DNA from: Nymphaea colorata
Lineage: Eukaryota; Streptophyta; Magnoliopsida; Nymphaeales; Nymphaeaceae
DNA: 64,000 bases
Assembly: GCF_008831285.2 (NCBI RefSeq)
Contig: NC_045148.1
Span: 14,426,802 to 14,490,801, forward strand
Reading direction: 5' to 3'
Made by a program: the position numbers and the translations under genes. Below, one piece after another: positions 11,791 to 23,609 of the stretch. Position 1 is the stretch's first letter. The number at the start of each line of letters is the position of its first letter. Under the pieces are notes generated by a model that was not told the DNA's origin, did not search any database, and saw only the letters and a list, made by a program, of their open reading frames with translations.

Positions 11791-13935
11791 CTGCTATGCA
11801 GTGGCAGAGATACATGGGGCTTTAAAACATTAGAAATTGTATTATAATGATTCAAAAATTGCATGGGTTGCCTTGTGAAACCGATCCTTGCCCTTTGGCT
11901 TTAAACTACAAATTCAGCTTTGGATAGACATGGTTTCTTTTATCTGAGATGGGATTTGTTTAGAATATCGGGAAACACGAGACGTGTTGTCTGCTTTCTA
12001 AAGCTTCCACTTCAATGATGGAATCACTTATTTGATTCGAAATTCGTCCTCCCCTTACCTTTTCTCCTTCAAACACGTCCGCTAAACCAAAGTGTGGCTT
12101 CCCGTGCAAAACTAGAACGCACACATGAAGGAGCATAGGCACCTGTATTAAGGCAGGTCTCTAGTTTGATTTCTGTGGGTGCTATGTTCTTGTATTTTAA
12201 GGCGGTAGGACGCAACATTCAAGATGAAGAGTGCACCGTTGCTATCGCTGACACCGACGCAGCTCAAGATCCCGGAGGCAGAGAAATGGGGGGGGGGGGG
12301 GCTTCAGGCCTTTTTCGAGCGGTGGAATTAATATCTCTTGCTCACCTGGAATGTCGTGAAGGAATTGAATATCGTGAATATTTGATCTCTGACTCCGATT
12401 TCTTTCCCAGAAAGTTTAAGTTTGCTGAATGATTGATTGGAAGGCATGTGAAACTCCTTTCACACTTTTGGGCCACAAAAGGGTTGGACTGGGAGGTCCC
12501 ATCACCTTATGTTATTAGAAGATGCTCCAGCATCCAAAGGCCACAACCCTTCTGTTCAATCAGCCTATTATTGACAAAAATGATAATGGTCGAACTTTCA
12601 GATAGTTATAAAATGATGATACTTGTCCTGGTAAAGTTGAAGTAGTAATATAAATGTATAAGGAGGCAGATAAGAAACTTTGTAATATATTAAAGTGTTT
12701 GGGAAACCATAGATTAATTTCTGCACATGGATCCCCAGATGGTGCAGTATTCATTAGTGATCCAGTTCTTAGACATGTTTGGGTGATTTATTTTCTCAGC
12801 ATCTCTTACATTATTATGTCATGTTAATGATAACGTTGAAAGACAACCGTTTTTAAAGATATTCAAGGAAAGAATTAAAACAAGATAAATCAAAATTAAT
12901 GATAAAGGAAAAAGAAAATCTTTTCACAAAATCAGATTTAACTTCACCTTACTTTTTGTAATCAACCCTCGTGATGGCCTTTCATAATGAAAAACCATCC
13001 ACGTTTAATGAAAACAAGTTTTTTATTGTTTGTTCTTATTTGTTCTGCTTCTTTTATATTTTTTTAACATGAGAAATTGAGTGCATCCAGTGGTAGATCC
13101 AGACATATAGCTCAAGATGGCAAGTGTAAGCAGATCTCAAACTTTAAGTGGTGTTTGGCAACTAGAACACCATTTGAGTGTTTGACTGGGACAGATAATT
13201 ATTAGAACACTTGGTTCTAATGTTCCATAAGTTTGTCTCAATTTTAATGTAGATTCATGAAACATTCACATAATAATCCTCTAGTTGTCAAACAACCCTA
13301 GCCTTACGCTCATTCTACCTACATCATACATCTGATATAAGAAAACTCAAAAAAAAGGGGAAAAGAAACGAAAACCTCATACTCCTATGCATAGGTTCCT
13401 TTAGCTCTATGTTAGACGACAAAGTTGGAACTATATATTTTAGGTGTCAAGTTTTGGGTGGAATTATATATTGATGATGCTTTCTGTGATGAAGAGGCGT
13501 CCCGTTGGCTTACCATGGCCTGGAAAAATAGAAAGTAAAGTTATAATTTGGAAATTTTTAATTCACTCCATGTAAAAGTTTTTAAAAATATTGTTCGGCC
13601 CTTGTATAAGTTTTGAAAATACTATTAGCTGTTTTTTTCTTGTTCTTTTCGTTAGAGAGTTGCATTAATATAGGGTTTTGATTTTTCAGATAGATCAGAG
13701 AGCTTGTAAGAGCAACTTTAACATTAAATGGTGACTCAATGTTGAAATCGATGCGATGCAAACGCAAGCTGACTTTTGTCTTAGAAGGCGTGCACGTTGT
13801 TTGAATTGAATGAAAGCATAGGAAAACCAAGAAAAGAACACAAAGTTCAACGAAAGAAGCGAATGATACAATTTGGAGCTAAACCGCATGGATATGTGTA
13901 TGAGTGTCGGTGCAATTTTAAAAAGTTATTATATA
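11791..13935. other. Intergenic DNA, no gene recognised
   Basis: The DNA includes a run of about 12 G near 12289-12300 and two CAGTGG-type transposon-end words (near 11811 and 13090). A short gene-like start at 12220 is discussed under rejected items. Nothing else is supportable. Confidence 0.45.
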
Positions 13936-13955
13936 TATATAGGCAGGGGCGGAGG

Positions 13956-15296
13956 GAGACCCGGGCCCGCCTGGGCCATGGCCCGGGTGAGCTTGTGAGG
14001 AAAAAAAAAATCAAATTAAAAAAATTAGTTTTTTTTACTCTGGCCCAACCCGTAGATGGACTTGGCCCGACCCAAGATGGTCTTGGCCCGACCCGTCTTT
14101 CATCTCTTTCTCTCTCGCAGTCTCGCTCACTCCGTCTGTGCCCTACCCTGTCCTTTCGCCCCTCTCTCTCCCGTTTGGATGGTCCCCTCCTCTCTGGCCC
14201 CTCTTTCTCCCCCTTGCTCGGATGGTCCCCTCCTCTCTGGCCCACAACTGTAGAAGATAGCAGGGCCCTTTCTCTCACAGTCTCATGCCCTCTCTCTCGC
14301 TGGCTCCTCTTTCTCTGCCCTGGCCCACAGGCCACAATCACACATCTCGCTAGATGCTAGCTCCTCCTTCCTGACTCACTGGCTGCCCTGGCCCACAGCA
14401 CAAATCCACAATCACAGCTCTTGCTTGCTAGTCGTTGCCCGCTGGCTCCCTCTCTCCTTGCCCTGACCTGGCCGGCTGGCCCACAATCTGTTGCTTGATT
14501 TTGGAGACTGATGAAGCAGGGTTTGGGAATTTCTTCTTGGTTGTTTTGATCCAAATAGCACATTTGAGGAGAGAAATCAGATAAGGCAGCGCAGGAGGTA
14601 CTCTAGTTTTCTGTAGCTAATTAATATTTTCCCTATGTTTCTTATCTACACTACAGTAATTTCTTGAAGAAGTTTAGAGGATATTTCTTCAAGTGAAGCG
14701 TTGCAAACATTAAAACTTTAGCACTGTGGATTCATGCTTTCAGACCATGCACTTTAGCATAATTTATTTCGTGGATGGTTTCCATTTTGTAAGATTTAAG
14801 TAAAATTAAACTCTCCTGTATATAACACTAAAATTCAGTTTCTGTTGGACTAAGGGCGAAAGGTCTGACCAGGACTGCTCTTAACCCCAACACTGGTGGT
14901 CACTCTTCTACCAGGTGTGCATACGCATGCACAGACACGGGCTGAGAGAGAGAAAAAAAAATGGAAAAGGAGAGAGAAGTTCGTAAAGGAGACAAAATCT
15001 AGATCCACGTTTTTTATGCAATCTAATATTGTAGATACGATCTTAAGAAGAAGAACATGTATAAATTACACATTTATGGACTTTAATAATGTTTTTTAAT
15101 AATAAAAAATGAACAGCTCTTATAATACTAACATTTTGATAGTAGAAATATTAAATTATGTACAAAAATAACTTGAATTAAATATGATTTATGTTGAACT
15201 AGTGTTTATGAATATATTGTGATCTTCACTATATTTTTAAATGCAAAATTAAGAGGTTGGCTTTCGTCCCTTACCTAAATAATTTGGCATTTACTC

Positions 15297-15298
<2 letters not shown>
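13956..15298 (+). other. Single-copy 5' non-coding part of hAT element
   Basis: The sequence begins with GC-rich subterminal DNA (GACCCGGGCCCGCCTGGGCC) followed by a pyrimidine-rich tract with a duplicated phrase GGATGGTCCCCTCCTCTCTG (about 14176 and 14219). GCGCAGGAG|GTACTC near 14590-14604 could be a 5' UTR splice donor pairing with the acceptor at 16671-16673. Open frames on both strands here look like pyrimidine-tract artefacts. This part was not duplicated, so only the first transposase has it upstream at the native distance. Confidence 0.55.

Positions 15299-15370
<72 letters not shown>
15299..15370. repeat. (TA)36 microsatellite inside hAT element
   Basis: Pure TA run. The second transposase unit begins at the matching point with only six TA units (19776-19787), placed directly after the internal right terminus. 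This makes the run the likely site of the exchange that created the tandem duplication. Confidence 0.95.
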
Positions 15371-15373
<3 letters not shown>

Positions 15374-16702
15374 CAGAGTCCTTTGGCCAACCAAATCTCT
15401 GTTCAATCATGGTTCATCGATGTAGTGATTAAAGATACTGCTTGATTCATATGCAGTGAAAGGTCGGAGGATTTTTTTTGTCCAAACTTAGTTTTAGAAA
15501 TCCATGAATCCTATGTGCACACACACACATACATATGTAGCCTTCCCACCAATGACACATACATATACAGATGGTGTTATAATCTACTTCATCTGCTACC
15601 ACAAAGGCTTGATCTAGTTGTCTACCATCGCTTCGTATTTGGACGGTCCTGAATATAGAACAAGATTTGATCTGATATGCGCTGTCAATCCTTCCTGTCA
15701 TAGATTGGTGAGAGTGAAGTTTCTGAAGCAGAGTGGGAGAGCACAGCCAGAAATTGACAGGACGGGTACTTCTGTGATAGATTGGTATTCGATACCTATA
15801 ACTTCTGATGATTGGTAATGTGACTACTTGGACTATTGCAGTTGGTCATATCATGTCTTGGCAGGACCATTAGTCTGTGATGCCTGCCTATAAGCTTTTG
15901 AGAGGGGAAGAGATGAAGTTTTTCGCTTCTTCTGTCCGCTTTCTGTGGCTGAGATGCTTTATCTCTGATTTCTTATTATATCATCAGTTTAGTTGAGGGC
16001 TTTCTTATGGGGATTTAGTTAGAATCAAGCATGAGAGCCGGACATGGAGAAAGATGATTTGGTGTGAATATTACCACCCCATAGCAAACTGGTTCGCATC
16101 TTTTACTTCTCAAAGCTGTGCACTGTGCAGGTGAAGCAAGCCACATCATTAAATAGAAGCACAAGCATCCCTCAACTGGATGAAAGAGATTCATTTTTAG
16201 AACAAATTTGAGCCAAATTTGAGCCAAGGTCCTTAAAGCTGTGTATTGATTTATAATGTTTGTACAGTTATAAACTTATAATATTAGATATATAACAGTT
16301 ATATTCTACTTAACATCCGATATTTGTTTATAATTAGGACGGATGCCATACATAAATTCGTAATGCTTGCATCTTAAATTCGTAATGCTTACATCATAGA
16401 TTTGTAGTGCTTGCATCTTAAATGTTGTCAATAAAGTCGGAACCCCTTTGAGATCCTTGTACTTGAGGCATTTTGAGGATCTTAAATCCATACTTTCGAA
16501 ATCATGAGATCCTTATTAGGTTTGCATTAATATGTTCTTCAATTTTGTATGTTCACATTTTATTTTATTGTTTGGCATCATGAGATCTTCATATGTTGTT
16601 TGCATTGTGTTATGTTTATTGGGTTTGTATATATCTAAAATGTTTAAATGTTATTGTATATTTTAAATTTCAGGTTTTTCATGCTAGTTTATTGAGAAGA
16701 AG

Positions 16703-19192
16703 ATGAAAAATATTCAAGATTATTTCAAGAAAAAACAAGTTATTGATCAAGAGAGAGAAAACCAAGAGGAAATAAACCAAAGGGAAGAAAACCAAGGGGG
16801 AGAAAATAAAGAGGGAGAAAACCAGAATGTTGGTTGTTTTAGTCCGAAACCTCTTGATCTTGTTCTTTGTGACTCAGATTCTCCACCTTTTAAGTATTCA
16901 AGAATTGAAACTGCAGAAAGCATCGTGCGTGATCCAGGGTTGCGGCGTCCTATATGGGAGATATCAGTAAATGAGAGAGATGAAGTTAGGCGAGCATATA
17001 TTAATTATGGGCCATATCAACACAAACTTCATAGATATCCAATGTCAGGTCCTTCAAGTCATCCTCGTAAATTTCAAGCTTCATGGTTTCAAAAATTTTC
17101 ATGGTTAGAATATTCTCCCAAGACAGACAGTGCATATTGTTTGCCGTGTTATCTCTTCAGTAATCCATATTCAAATGACAGTCCATTTATTACTGAAGGA
17201 TTCAGAGTTTGGAAGAGGGTGGGTGGTAATGAGAAACAATGTGCATTTCGTATTCATGAAGGGACAAGTCAAAATTCACCTCATAATATGAATGTGAGTG
17301 CATTTAATGACTTAAGTCGTCAAAGCAAACACATAGATAAAATGATTGGAAAGCAAAGTTCTGAGCTTGTTCACAACAACCGCTTGAGATTGAAGGCATC
17401 TGTAGACGCAATTCGTTGGTTAGCATTTCAAGCTTGTGCTTTTAGAGGCCATGATGAAAGTTCAAGTTCAATGAATCAAGGTAACTTTATTGAGTTCATT
17501 AAAACTTTAGCTAGTTATAATGACAAAGTTGCACAAGTTGTCTTGGATAATGCTCCAAAGAATGCTAAATATACATCACCAACAGTTCAGAAAGAAATTT
17601 TACATGTTTTTGCAAGTAAAGTGAGAGCTAAAATTATAGAAGAAATTGGTGATGCTAAATATTGTATTATTATTGATGAAGCTCGAGATGAGTCCAAGAG
17701 AGAGCAAATGGCTGTTGTTCTTAGATTTGTTAACAAGCAAGGTCAAGTTCAAGAGCGATTTTTAAGTGTTGTGCATGTAAGGGATACTACAGCAATTACT
17801 TTGAAGAATGCAATTTGTACTTTGTTATCTCAACATAATCTTAGCATTCAAGATATACGGGGTCAAGGATATGATGGTGCTAGTAATATGCGAGGTGAAT
17901 TAAATGGATTGCAAGCATTAATTTTGAATGAATGTCCTTATGCATATTATGTTCATTGTTTTGCTCATAGATTACAACTTGCACTTGTTGCAGCTTCAAA
18001 AGAAGTTGGTCATGTTCATAAATTTTTTGAACAGTTAACATATGTAATTAATGCTGTTAGTGCAAGCAGTAAACGTAATGATGAATTGCATGAAGCTCAA
18101 GCAAATGAATTTGCATTCAGAATTGCTATAGATGAACTTGAAACTGGAAGAGGACTTAATCAAATTGGATCACTACAGCGGCCTGGTGATACTAGATGGG
18201 GATCTCATTTTGTGTCTGTGTGTAGTTTATTAAAAATGTTCAATGCAACATGTGTAGTATTGGAAAATTTAAGAGACAATGGATCAACATCTCAAATACG
18301 GGGTGAAGGTCTTTCAGCTTATGACATGATCACATCCTTTGACTTTGTATTTATTTTACACTTGGTACAACAAATTTTGGGACAGAGTGATACTCTTTGT
18401 CAGTCATTGCAAAGGCAAAGACAAGACATTTTAAATGCAATGACTATGGTTGATAATTCAAAAAAGTTCCTACAAGAACTCAGGGAGAATGGTTGGGATT
18501 TATTTATAGAAACTGTGGGAACATTTTGTGTGACACATGATATCCCTATTCCAGATATGGATGCTCAATATTTTGTCAGAGGATCATGTTCTCGTCGTGA
18601 ATGCAATTTTATTACAGTGAGACATCATTATCATGTCGATATTTTTATTGTTGCTATTGATTCTCAACTGGTAGAGTTGAATAGTAGATTTAATAAAAAT
18701 TCTATGGAAATACTACGTTTGATGTCGACATTCGACCCTAGAGATCAATATGAGTCATTTAATGCACAAGATGCAAACACTCTTGCAGAGAAGTTTTATC
18801 CTGAAGATTTTCTAGACTCAGATCTTATGAGTTTAAATTATCAGTTGATGCATTATAAAAATGATATTTGTCATCATCCAAGTTTTCAAAATTTGGGTAC
18901 ACTATCAGATGTATGCCAAGCAATGATACATAGTAGAAAAAGTGAAGGATATCCTTATGTATACAGGTTGCTTAGTCTCATTCTAACGCTTCCTGTCTCC
19001 ACAGCAACCACAGAAAGGGCATTCTCTGCTATGAAGCTTATTAAAACAAGGTTGCGTAACAAAATGGAGGATGAATTCTTTGTTGATTGTTTGCTTTTGT
19101 ATATTGAGAAAGAAATTGCCCAAATGTTTGATTCCAATGATATTATTGATGCCTTTTACAAGATGAAAAGCCGTAGAGCACAATTGCAATAG
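16703..19192 (+). CDS. hAT-superfamily transposase, TTF-finger/DUF4371 type (copy 1)
   Basis: The 829-residue protein would catalyse excision and insertion of its own element. Order: a charged N-terminus (MKNIQDYFKKK, then Glu/Asn-rich); a TTF-type zinc-finger region around residues 95-195 (SWFQKFSWLEYS, CLPCYLFSNP); a DUF4371/RNase H-like core with IIIDEARDES (first acidic site, about residue 325) and GQGYDGASNM (second, about 393), then YVHCFAHRLQLAL; DTRWGSH near residue 500; and the C-terminal hAT dimerisation region LPVSTATTERAFSAMK near 770, which carries the catalytic Glu. It is the ZMYM1-like plant hAT lineage. The ATG lies 29 bp after an acceptor-like TTTCAG; the stop is followed by a donor-like GTAAAG and an acceptor near 19295, suggesting UTR introns. 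It has Cys where copy 2 has Arg in the RGSxSRREC stretch. No stop or frameshift. Confidence 0.92.
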   Translation: MKNIQDYFKKKQVIDQERENQEEINQREENQGGENKEGENQNVGCFSPKPLDLVLCDSDSPPFKYSRIETAESIVRDPGLRRPIWEISVNERDEVRRAYINYGPYQHKLHRYPMSGPSSHPRKFQASWFQKFSWLEYSPKTDSAYCLPCYLFSNPYSNDSPFITEGFRVWKRVGGNEKQCAFRIHEGTSQNSPHNMNVSAFNDLSRQSKHIDKMIGKQSSELVHNNRLRLKASVDAIRWLAFQACAFRGHDESSSSMNQGNFIEFIKTLASYNDKVAQVVLDNAPKNAKYTSPTVQKEILHVFASKVRAKIIEEIGDAKYCIIIDEARDESKREQMAVVLRFVNKQGQVQERFLSVVHVRDTTAITLKNAICTLLSQHNLSIQDIRGQGYDGASNMRGELNGLQALILNECPYAYYVHCFAHRLQLALVAASKEVGHVHKFFEQLTYVINAVSASSKRNDELHEAQANEFAFRIAIDELETGRGLNQIGSLQRPGDTRWGSHFVSVCSLLKMFNATCVVLENLRDNGSTSQIRGEGLSAYDMITSFDFVFILHLVQQILGQSDTLCQSLQRQRQDILNAMTMVDNSKKFLQELRENGWDLFIETVGTFCVTHDIPIPDMDAQYFVRGSCSRRECNFITVRHHYHVDIFIVAIDSQLVELNSRFNKNSMEILRLMSTFDPRDQYESFNAQDANTLAEKFYPEDFLDSDLMSLNYQLMHYKNDICHHPSFQNLGTLSDVCQAMIHSRKSEGYPYVYRLLSLILTLPVSTATTERAFSAMKLIKTRLRNKMEDEFFVDCLLLYIEKEIAQMFDSNDIIDAFYKMKSRRAQLQ

Positions 19193-21119
19193 GTAAAGTA
19201 TTTTGTTGCATCATTTTTATGTTAATGTTTATTTGAGTCATTATTTAGTTTCAATAATAAATGATGTAGTTTTTGTTTATATTTTATTGTGCAGGTGAAT
19301 GAATGATGATATGTAACTATTTTCAATAAAAACAGAAGAAACAACGGATTGTGTTACATAGAAAGAATACAAAACGGCTTGTTTTAGGTAAGTAACATGT
19401 TTTGATTTTGGGGTTTATATATGTATTTGTTTGCTATATTTTGAGTTGTAATATTTGCATGTCCACCTTATACTCACTGTTTACACTTACGCCACTATAA
19501 TAGAAATAGAGTACCTTATCTGCAGAGGACAGATCGCGCTTTGTGTTAATGACACAAGCAATTATTAAATGTGCCGTAGGACAGGTCGCGCTTCACGTTC
19601 ATGACGTGGGCAATTATATACGACATATGTTCAGTTTTATTATCCTGTCGTTTGCAAATATTATCTAAAGTGTATAAGTATATATAATAATAATAATAAT
19701 ATAATATAATATATTATATTATAGTTCATTAGACTGTTTGGCCCGCCCCTGAGAAAAATCCTGCCTCCGCCCCTGTATATATATATAAGGCAGAGTCCTT
19801 TGGCCAACCAAATCTCTGTTCAATCATGGTTCATCGATGTAGTGATTAAAGATACTGCTTGATTCATATGCAGTGAAAGGTCGGAGGATTTTTTTTGTCC
19901 AAACTTAGTTTTAGAAATCCATGAATCCTATGTGCACACACACACATACATATGTAGCCTTCCCACCAATGACACATACATATACAGATGGTGTTATAAT
20001 CTACTTCATCTGCTACCACAAAGGCTTGATCTAGTTGTCTACCATCGCTTCGTATTTGGACGGTCCTGAATATAGAACAAGATTTGATCTGATATGCGCT
20101 GTCAATCCTTCCTGTCATAGATTGGTGAGAGTGAAGTTTCTGAAGCAGAGTGGGAGAGCACAGCCAGAAATTGACAGGACGGGTACTTCTGTGATAGATT
20201 GGTATTCGATACCTATAACTTCTGATGATTGGTAATGTGACTACTTGGACTATTGCAGTTGGTCATATCATGTCTTGGCAGGACCATTAGTCTGTGATGC
20301 CTGCCTATAAGCTTTTGAGAGGGGAAGAGATGAAGTTTTTCGCTTCTTCTGTCCGCTTTCTGTGGCTGAGATGCTTTATCTCTGATTTCTTATTATATCA
20401 TCAGTTTAGTTGAGGGCTTTCTTATGGGGATTTAGTTAGAATCAAGCATGAGAGCCGGACATGGAGAAAGATGATTTGGTGTGAATATTACCACCCCATA
20501 GCAAACTGGTTCGCATCTTTTACTTCTCAAAGCTGTGCACTGTGCAGGTGAAGCAAGCCACATCATTAAATAGAAGCACAAGCATCCCTCAACTGGATGA
20601 AAGAGATTCATTTTTAGAACAAATTTGAGCCAAATTTGAGCCAAGGTCCTTAAAGCTGTGTATTGATTTATAATGTTTGTACAGTTATAAACTTATAATA
20701 TTAGATATATAACAGTTATATTCTACTTAACATCCGATATTTGTTTATAATTAGGACGGATGCCATACATAAATTCGTAATGCTTGCATCTTAAATTCGT
20801 AATGCTTACATCATAGATTTGTAGTGCTTGCATCTTAAATGTTGTCAATAAAGTCGGAACCCCTTTGAGATCCTTGTACTTGAGGCATTTTGAGGATCTT
20901 AAATCCATACTTTCGAAATCATGAGATCCTTATTAGGTTTGCATTAATATGTTCTTCAATTTTGTATGTTCACATTTTATTTTATTGTTTGGCATCATGA
21001 GATCTTCATATGTTGTTTGCATTGTGTTATGTTTATTGGGTTTGTATATATCTAAAATGTTTAAATGTTATTGTATATTTTAAATTTCAGGTTTTTCATG
21101 CTAGTTTATTGAGAAGAAG

Positions 21120-23609
21120 ATGAAAAATATTCAAGATTATTTCAAGAAAAAACAAGTTATTGATCAAGAGAGAGAAAACCAAGAGGAAATAAACCAAAGG
21201 GAAGAAAACCAAGGGGGAGAAAATAAAGAGGGAGAAAACCAGAATGTTGGTTGTTTTAGTCCGAAACCTCTTGATCTTGTTCTTTGTGACTCAGATTCTC
21301 CACCTTTTAAGTATTCAAGAATTGAAACTGCAGAAAGCATCGTGCGTGATCCAGGGTTGCGGCGTCCTATATGGGAGATATCAGTAAATGAGAGAGATGA
21401 AGTTAGGCGAGCATATATTAATTATGGGCCATATCAACACAAACTTCATAGATATCCAATGTCAGGTCCTTCAAGTCATCCTCGTAAATTTCAAGCTTCA
21501 TGGTTTCAAAAATTTTCATGGTTAGAATATTCTCCCAAGACAGACAGTGCATATTGTTTGCCGTGTTATCTCTTCAGTAATCCATATTCAAATGACAGTC
21601 CATTTATTACTGAAGGATTCAGAGTTTGGAAGAGGGTGGGTGGTAATGAGAAACAATGTGCATTTCGTATTCATGAAGGGACAAGTCAAAATTCACCTCA
21701 TAATATGAATGTGAGTGCATTTAATGACTTAAGTCGTCAAAGCAAACACATAGATAAAATGATTGGAAAGCAAAGTTCTGAGCTTGTTCACAACAACCGC
21801 TTGAGATTGAAGGCATCTGTAGACGCAATTCGTTGGTTAGCATTTCAAGCTTGTGCTTTTAGAGGCCATGATGAAAGTTCAAGTTCAATGAATCAAGGTA
21901 ACTTTATTGAGTTCATTAAAACTTTAGCTAGTTATAATGACAAAGTTGCACAAGTTGTCTTGGATAATGCTCCAAAGAATGCTAAATATACATCACCAAC
22001 AGTTCAGAAAGAAATTTTACATGTTTTTGCAAGTAAAGTGAGAGCTAAAATTATAGAAGAAATTGGTGATGCTAAATATTGTATTATTATTGATGAAGCT
22101 CGAGATGAGTCCAAGAGAGAGCAAATGGCTGTTGTTCTTAGATTTGTTAACAAGCAAGGTCAAGTTCAAGAGCGATTTTTAAGTGTTGTGCATGTAAGGG
22201 ATACTACAGCAATTACTTTGAAGAATGCAATTTGTACTTTGTTATCTCAACATAATCTTAGCATTCAAGATATACGGGGTCAAGGATATGATGGTGCTAG
22301 TAATATGCGAGGTGAATTAAATGGATTGCAAGCATTAATTTTGAATGAATGTCCTTATGCATATTATGTTCATTGTTTTGCTCATAGATTACAACTTGCA
22401 CTTGTTGCAGCTTCAAAAGAAGTTGGTCATGTTCATAAATTTTTTGAACAGTTAACATATGTAATTAATGCTGTTAGTGCAAGCAGTAAACGTAATGATG
22501 AATTGCATGAAGCTCAAGCAAATGAATTTGCATTCAGAATTGCTATAGATGAACTTGAAACTGGAAGAGGACTTAATCAAATTGGATCACTACAGCGGCC
22601 TGGTGATACTAGATGGGGATCTCATTTTGTGTCTGTGTGTAGTTTATTAAAAATGTTCAATGCAACATGTGTAGTATTGGAAAATTTAAGAGACAATGGA
22701 TCAACATCTCAAATACGGGGTGAAGGTCTTTCAGCTTATGACATGATCACATCCTTTGACTTTGTATTTATTTTACACTTGGTACAACAAATTTTGGGAC
22801 AGAGTGATACTCTTTGTCAGTCATTGCAAAGGCAAAGACAAGACATTTTAAATGCAATGACTATGGTTGATAATTCAAAAAAGTTCCTACAAGAACTCAG
22901 GGAGAATGGTTGGGATTTATTTATAGAAACTGTGGGAACATTTTGTGTGACACATGATATCCCTATTCCAGATATGGATGCTCAATATTTTGTCAGAGGA
23001 TCACGTTCTCGTCGTGAATGCAATTTTATTACAGTGAGACATCATTATCATGTCGATATTTTTATTGTTGCTATTGATTCTCAACTGGTAGAGTTGAATA
23101 GTAGATTTAATAAAAATTCTATGGAAATACTACGTTTGATGTCGACATTCGACCCTAGAGATCAATATGAGTCATTTAATGCACAAGATGCAAACACTCT
23201 TGCAGAGAAGTTTTATCCTGAAGATTTTCTAGACTCAGATCTTATGAGTTTAAATTATCAGTTGATGCATTATAAAAATGATATTTGTCATCATCCAAGT
23301 TTTCAAAATTTGGGTACACTATCAGATGTATGCCAAGCAATGATACATAGTAGAAAAAGTGAAGGATATCCTTATGTATACAGGTTGCTTAGTCTCATTC
23401 TAACGCTTCCTGTCTCCACAGCAACCACAGAAAGGGCATTCTCTGCTATGAAGCTTATTAAAACAAGGTTGCGTAACAAAATGGAGGATGAATTCTTTGT
23501 TGATTGTTTGCTTTTGTATATTGAGAAAGAAATTGCCCAAATGTTTGATTCCAATGATATTATTGATGCCTTTTACAAGATGAAAAGCCGTAGAGCACAA
23601 TTGCAATAG
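21120..23609 (+). CDS. hAT-superfamily transposase, TTF-finger/DUF4371 type (copy 2)
   Basis: Identical in length and nearly identical in sequence to the ORF 4417 bp upstream, with the same TTF finger, DUF4371 core and hAT C-terminal motifs; all acidic residues noted for copy 1 are kept. It reads Arg in RGSRSRREC where copy 1 has Cys; Arg comes from a CGT codon, so Cys (TGT) in copy 1 looks like a CpG-deamination change. It lacks the unique 1.3-kb 5' segment of the element directly upstream and instead follows copy 1's right terminus, so any promoter in 13944-15298 is 6 kb or more away. The local acceptor TTTCAG before its ATG is retained. Confidence 0.92.
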   Translation: MKNIQDYFKKKQVIDQERENQEEINQREENQGGENKEGENQNVGCFSPKPLDLVLCDSDSPPFKYSRIETAESIVRDPGLRRPIWEISVNERDEVRRAYINYGPYQHKLHRYPMSGPSSHPRKFQASWFQKFSWLEYSPKTDSAYCLPCYLFSNPYSNDSPFITEGFRVWKRVGGNEKQCAFRIHEGTSQNSPHNMNVSAFNDLSRQSKHIDKMIGKQSSELVHNNRLRLKASVDAIRWLAFQACAFRGHDESSSSMNQGNFIEFIKTLASYNDKVAQVVLDNAPKNAKYTSPTVQKEILHVFASKVRAKIIEEIGDAKYCIIIDEARDESKREQMAVVLRFVNKQGQVQERFLSVVHVRDTTAITLKNAICTLLSQHNLSIQDIRGQGYDGASNMRGELNGLQALILNECPYAYYVHCFAHRLQLALVAASKEVGHVHKFFEQLTYVINAVSASSKRNDELHEAQANEFAFRIAIDELETGRGLNQIGSLQRPGDTRWGSHFVSVCSLLKMFNATCVVLENLRDNGSTSQIRGEGLSAYDMITSFDFVFILHLVQQILGQSDTLCQSLQRQRQDILNAMTMVDNSKKFLQELRENGWDLFIETVGTFCVTHDIPIPDMDAQYFVRGSRSRRECNFITVRHHYHVDIFIVAIDSQLVELNSRFNKNSMEILRLMSTFDPRDQYESFNAQDANTLAEKFYPEDFLDSDLMSLNYQLMHYKNDICHHPSFQNLGTLSDVCQAMIHSRKSEGYPYVYRLLSLILTLPVSTATTERAFSAMKLIKTRLRNKMEDEFFVDCLLLYIEKEIAQMFDSNDIIDAFYKMKSRRAQLQ

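Noticed and set aside
12220-12300. Gene-like start (KSAPLLSLTPTQLKIPEAEKW) after an ATG at 12220
   Set aside because: Only about 22 codons before a run of G and a frame break; no recognisable family or further exon nearby. It could be a remnant of a host gene but cannot be supported.
13797-14360. 187-codon plus-strand and 164-codon minus-strand frames
   Set aside because: They cross the hAT element's left terminus and a pyrimidine-rich tract; no domain, and mutual antisense openness indicates low complexity.
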